Source: Planomicrobium soli (GTDB lineage: Bacteria > Bacillota > Bacilli > Bacillales_A > Planococcaceae). From it: a stretch of DNA of 64,000 nucleotides. The stretch lies in assembly GCF_003014655.1 (NCBI RefSeq), contig NZ_PYAT01000005.1:62001-126000 (forward strand), given 5' to 3'. Below, piece by piece: positions 61,961-64,000 of this stretch (its first letter is position 1; the number at the start of each line of letters is the position of its first letter). Under the pieces are notes generated by a model. The model did no database searches and had not been told where the DNA came from. It worked only from the letters and a program-made list of their open reading frames with translations. Both the position numbers and the translations under genes were made by a program.

Positions 61961-62038
61961 TGTTCTCCAACAACCAAATTAGTGTTTTTATTTTAACAAT
62001 TAGTAATTGAACGGCATCCACATTTTCTAAACTCCTTT

Positions 62039-62503
62039 TTATTTAACCGGAAAAGCCATTACTTCCTCGTCTTCGCCGAAAACTTCGCCAGTTGGACGGA
62101 AACCGGAACGCAGATAAAGGGTACGGGCGGCATTATTGTCTTTATGGACGGTCAATCTGATTTCCCGGCATTCCGTGAAGCGGTCTGTAATCCAGCGCAT
62201 CATCTTTTCTAGAGCAGCTTTGCCATATCCTTTTCCTTGATGTTTCTCATCGATCAGAAAGCCGTTGATCCAGTACATATCGCTTGTTCCTTGCTCATAT
62301 GCGTGCATGATAAAACCGATCATTTGCTCGTTTTCATAAATGGCAAAAGGCAAATAAGTAACGTGGTCGCCATCTGGTTTAATGGCGATTTTCGCAAGGG
62401 ATACCGCAACAGCCGGAGTAAAGCTGCGCTGGTCCTCTTTGACCTGAAGCGCCATGGCTTGTTCCCAATTCTTTCGGGTAACAGGCTGTATATGAACGTT
62501 CAT
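62039..62503 (-). CDS. GNAT-family N-acetyltransferase
   Basis: 154 residues. IDEKHQGKGYGKAALEKMMRWI is the acetyl-CoA motif (Q-G-K-G-Y-G-K), then EIRLTVHKDNNAARTLYLRSGFRPTGE, with the family Tyr. The layout is like the spermine/spermidine acetyltransferases (BltD/PaiA class), but the substrate is not fixed. GAGGTG six to seven bases before ATG 62503. Single gene, divergent from tspO. Confidence 0.85.
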   Translation of the reverse strand: MNVHIQPVTRKNWEQAMALQVKEDQRSFTPAVAVSLAKIAIKPDGDHVTYLPFAIYENEQMIGFIMHAYEQGTSDMYWINGFLIDEKHQGKGYGKAALEKMMRWITDRFTECREIRLTVHKDNNAARTLYLRSGFRPTGEVFGEDEEVMAFPVK

Positions 62504-62647
62504 TCTAACACCTCTTTCCAGTCAGTAAAGTAAAAGTTCGGTACTCTATGGAAAATTCCTTTTCTTTTTAAAAAAATAAAGCATGTTTACTTTTGGGAGG
62601 AGAGGAAAGAGTAATACAAAAATGTAAGCGCAAAGAGGAGTGGGAAA

Positions 62648-63148
62648 GTGGAACTTTTGAAAGTGAATGGGCAGGTTAATGTGAAAAAATTGGCGATCAA
62701 TGTTTTGGTTCCTGTTGTCGGTGGGTCAATTGTTGGAGCCCTTGCTAACCGTGATTCGCAAGAAAAATACGCTAAACTCAAGAAGCCCTCATTCTCTCCG
62801 CCGCCGTGGGTTTTTCCGACAGTTTGGACTACGTTGTATGCAATGGTGGGAATCGCGAAATACCGGGCAGATGAAAAAGCGCAGCTTCATGATAACCGTG
62901 TTAAAACGAACATATCCTATGATGTACAGCTGGGCTTAAACTTTCTATGGTCCTTCTTGTTTTTCAAATGGGGACTCCGCGGCACCGCACTGGTTGAAAT
63001 GGCCTTTTTGCTTGCTGCGGTGACTTTTACAGCATATGAGTTCAATAAACATGATAAAATCGCCGGAGCGCTCATGGTCCCTTACATTGGCTGGGTAGCT
63101 TTTGCTTTAGGCTTGAACTACTCTATCGTTAAACTGAATGCACAATAA
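62648..63148 (+). CDS. tspO: TspO/MBR-family tryptophan-rich sensory protein
   Basis: 166 residues with five membrane helices. The family core is KKPSFSPPPWVFPTVWTTLYAMVGIA (P-P-x-W-x-F-x-x-V-W), and NFLWSFLFF and YIGWVAFALGLNY continue the Trp-rich pattern. TspO binds porphyrins and other tetrapyrroles and is linked to oxidative stress. GTG start 62648 with GAGGAG seven bases upstream. Single gene. Confidence 0.9.
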   Translation: MELLKVNGQVNVKKLAINVLVPVVGGSIVGALANRDSQEKYAKLKKPSFSPPPWVFPTVWTTLYAMVGIAKYRADEKAQLHDNRVKTNISYDVQLGLNFLWSFLFFKWGLRGTALVEMAFLLAAVTFTAYEFNKHDKIAGALMVPYIGWVAFALGLNYSIVKLNAQ

Positions 63149-63675
63149 ATTAGGAGGGCATTGCCTTCTGAGCTTGTAGACAAAAGAATAGTTATTGTTT
63201 AAAGGAATAAATACACACATTTGATTAGAGCCTTATCGGCACCTCCGCTCCAGGGGGACGCTTTCCGCGGGCTCGCGCCAAACTAACTCGGGCAAGCCCG
63301 AGTGGATTTCGGCGCTTCGCTGTCCCGCAGGAAAGACGTTGGCCGATAGCAGTGAGGCCATGTCTTTGCGACGAAGCTAGCGAAGCGATGCAGGAGCACA
63401 TCTTTGCCCTTCGCCGCCTTCCACTCCGGTGCCTGAAGCAAGAAGGCACGACAGGGCATCTTGCGCCTACCTTTGCTGAATCCCGGAACTTGAATGGAGG
63501 AAGTGGCCGGTCCGGTTGGTTTGATGCTTTCCTTTTCATCAATTATAAACTTTGTTTACAGTTTAGGAGGGCATAGCCCTCATTTTTTATTTTTGGGCTG
63601 AAGCTTTTTCAGTTCTTTGTTAAACTAGTCGTATTAAGGAAAAGTATTTTTCCAGGCAGAAAAGAGGTTGGATAG
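63149..63675. other. 527-base gene-free region with repeat
   Basis: Between tspO and the PH-domain gene. It contains the large hairpin repeat 63234-63348 and, after it, a GC-rich tract to about 63540 with no RBS-supported frame. The frames here are strongly biased in composition and likely non-coding. Confidence 0.6.
63234..63348. repeat. intergenic hairpin repeat (CGCTTTCCGCGGGC-type)
   Basis: Outer arms TATCGGC (63234-63240) and GCCGATA (63342-63348). Inner pairs are CTTTCC-CGGG (63261-63271) with CCCG-GGAAAG (63323-63335), and a terminal hairpin CTCGGGC-AA-GCCCGAG (63287-63302). The GC content exceeds the surroundings. The 'GCTTTCCGCGGGC...CCCGCAGGAAAG' wording resembles an intergenic repeat found many times in Bacillus-type genomes; I recall that family but could not verify copy number. 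Confidence 0.6.
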
Positions 63676-64000
63676 ATGTTTAAGAAAATGGCTTCAGATG
63701 CTTTAGGATTATCGGATATAGGAAAAATCATTGATCCGCAGGATTACGATAAAACAGACGCTGATGATTATGTGATGAATGAGGACGGCGAAAAAATTTA
63801 CTTTTTGATCAAAACCCGTGCAGATGAATATTGTTTTACGAATTTGGCATTGATCCATGTTGACGGTGACAGCGCTTTGTCCTCCAAACGGACATTGCGC
63901 CGCTATCCATATTCACAGTATGCTATTTCAGAAGTGATTCTTGAAACAGCAGGGAAAATCGATTTGGACGTAGAAATTGGCTTCCGTTTAGGTGCTGCAG
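63676..64000 (+). CDS. PH-domain protein (YvbH-like), C-terminally cut by window edge
   Basis: The first 108 residues are present. DALGLSDIGKIIDPQDYDK, then DYVMNEDGEKIYFLIKTRADEYCFTNLALIHVDGDSALSSKRTLRRYPYS match the bacterial PH domain of YvbH-type proteins. These proteins are soluble, and their partner is unknown. AAAGAGGTTGG precedes ATG 63676. The gene continues beyond the window. Confidence 0.75.
   Translation, partial: MFKKMASDALGLSDIGKIIDPQDYDKTDADDYVMNEDGEKIYFLIKTRADEYCFTNLALIHVDGDSALSSKRTLRRYPYSQYAISEVILETAGKIDLDVEIGFRLGAA

Noticed and set aside
63225-63542. 105-residue Arg/Pro-rich frame on the - strand
   Set aside because: It lies across the GC-rich hairpin repeat. The amino acid bias is explained by the repeat.
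1-64000. tRNA, rRNA, CRISPR, prophage or insertion sequence
   Set aside because: No cloverleaf sequences, rRNA segments, regularly spaced repeats, transposase or integrase frames were found by reading both strands.

Overview
The window looks like a chromosome segment of a low-to-moderate GC Gram-positive bacterium, most likely of the Planococcaceae/Bacillaceae (Planococcus- or Sporosarcina-like). The reasons are strong AGGAGG-type ribosome binding sites, frequent GTG/TTG starts, a tryptophan T-box, PerR-type boxes, a CcpA cre site, many U-tailed terminators, and Bacillus-style families such as an LIPY-propeptide intracellular protease, a LysM-NlpC/P60 wall hydrolase, AdaA-Ogt and type II pantothenate kinase. 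The genus is an inference. I see no rRNA, tRNA, IS element, prophage or CRISPR array.

Layout. 1-1040: partial thioesterase, ASCH protein, small membrane protein. 1092-4059 (-): CUT1 sugar ABC operon (binding protein plus two permeases, no ATPase). 4160-6637: tryptophan T-box followed by trpE and trpG only. 6639-10569: DDAH-like hydrolase, GNAT, GIY-YIG protein, YhfK-like SDR, DUF6509-like protein and a SurA_N-type lipoprotein. 10866-13892: hisC, a TrxR-like flavoprotein and two small proteins. 14036-17217 (-): DUF948 protein, then a ribA-ribD-nucleotidase operon behind a perfect palindrome. 17324-19462: ferritin under a PerR/Fur-type box, followed by FetAB-like iron exporter genes. 19461-30847: saccharopine-dehydrogenase-like enzyme, GNAT, intracellular subtilisin, DASS carrier, DUF485-ActP pair, hydrolase, orphan peptide-binding lipoprotein, small membrane protein, coaW, nitroreductase. 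31002-35658: hemY-like gene, katA with PerR boxes, LysM endopeptidase.

36829-47938 is the most distinctive part. A CdaR-type regulator precedes a ten-gene operon that starts at a promoter overlapped by a near-perfect cre site: glcD, glcF, TRAP dctPQM, an SDR, a PCC/DUF296 protein, an acyl-CoA synthetase, an SCP2-type thiolase and a DUF35 OB-fold protein. The regulator-glcD-glcF core matches Bacillus ysfBCD. The remainder looks like a dedicated uptake and CoA-dependent breakdown route for an unidentified hydroxy- or oxo-acid. A truncated SDR gene and a TetR regulator follow.

49085-64000: ogt-adaA, a protein built of 23-residue repeats, tatC-tatA, fhs, threonine aldolase, an abgT-abgA / abgB set arranged convergently, a DUF4139 protein, GNAT, TspO, a long hairpin-forming intergenic repeat, and the start of a PH-domain protein gene. 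Most of the window is ordinary core or metabolic DNA. The novelty lies in the 38-48 kb operon, the rib operon, the repeat protein and a few structured intergenic regions.
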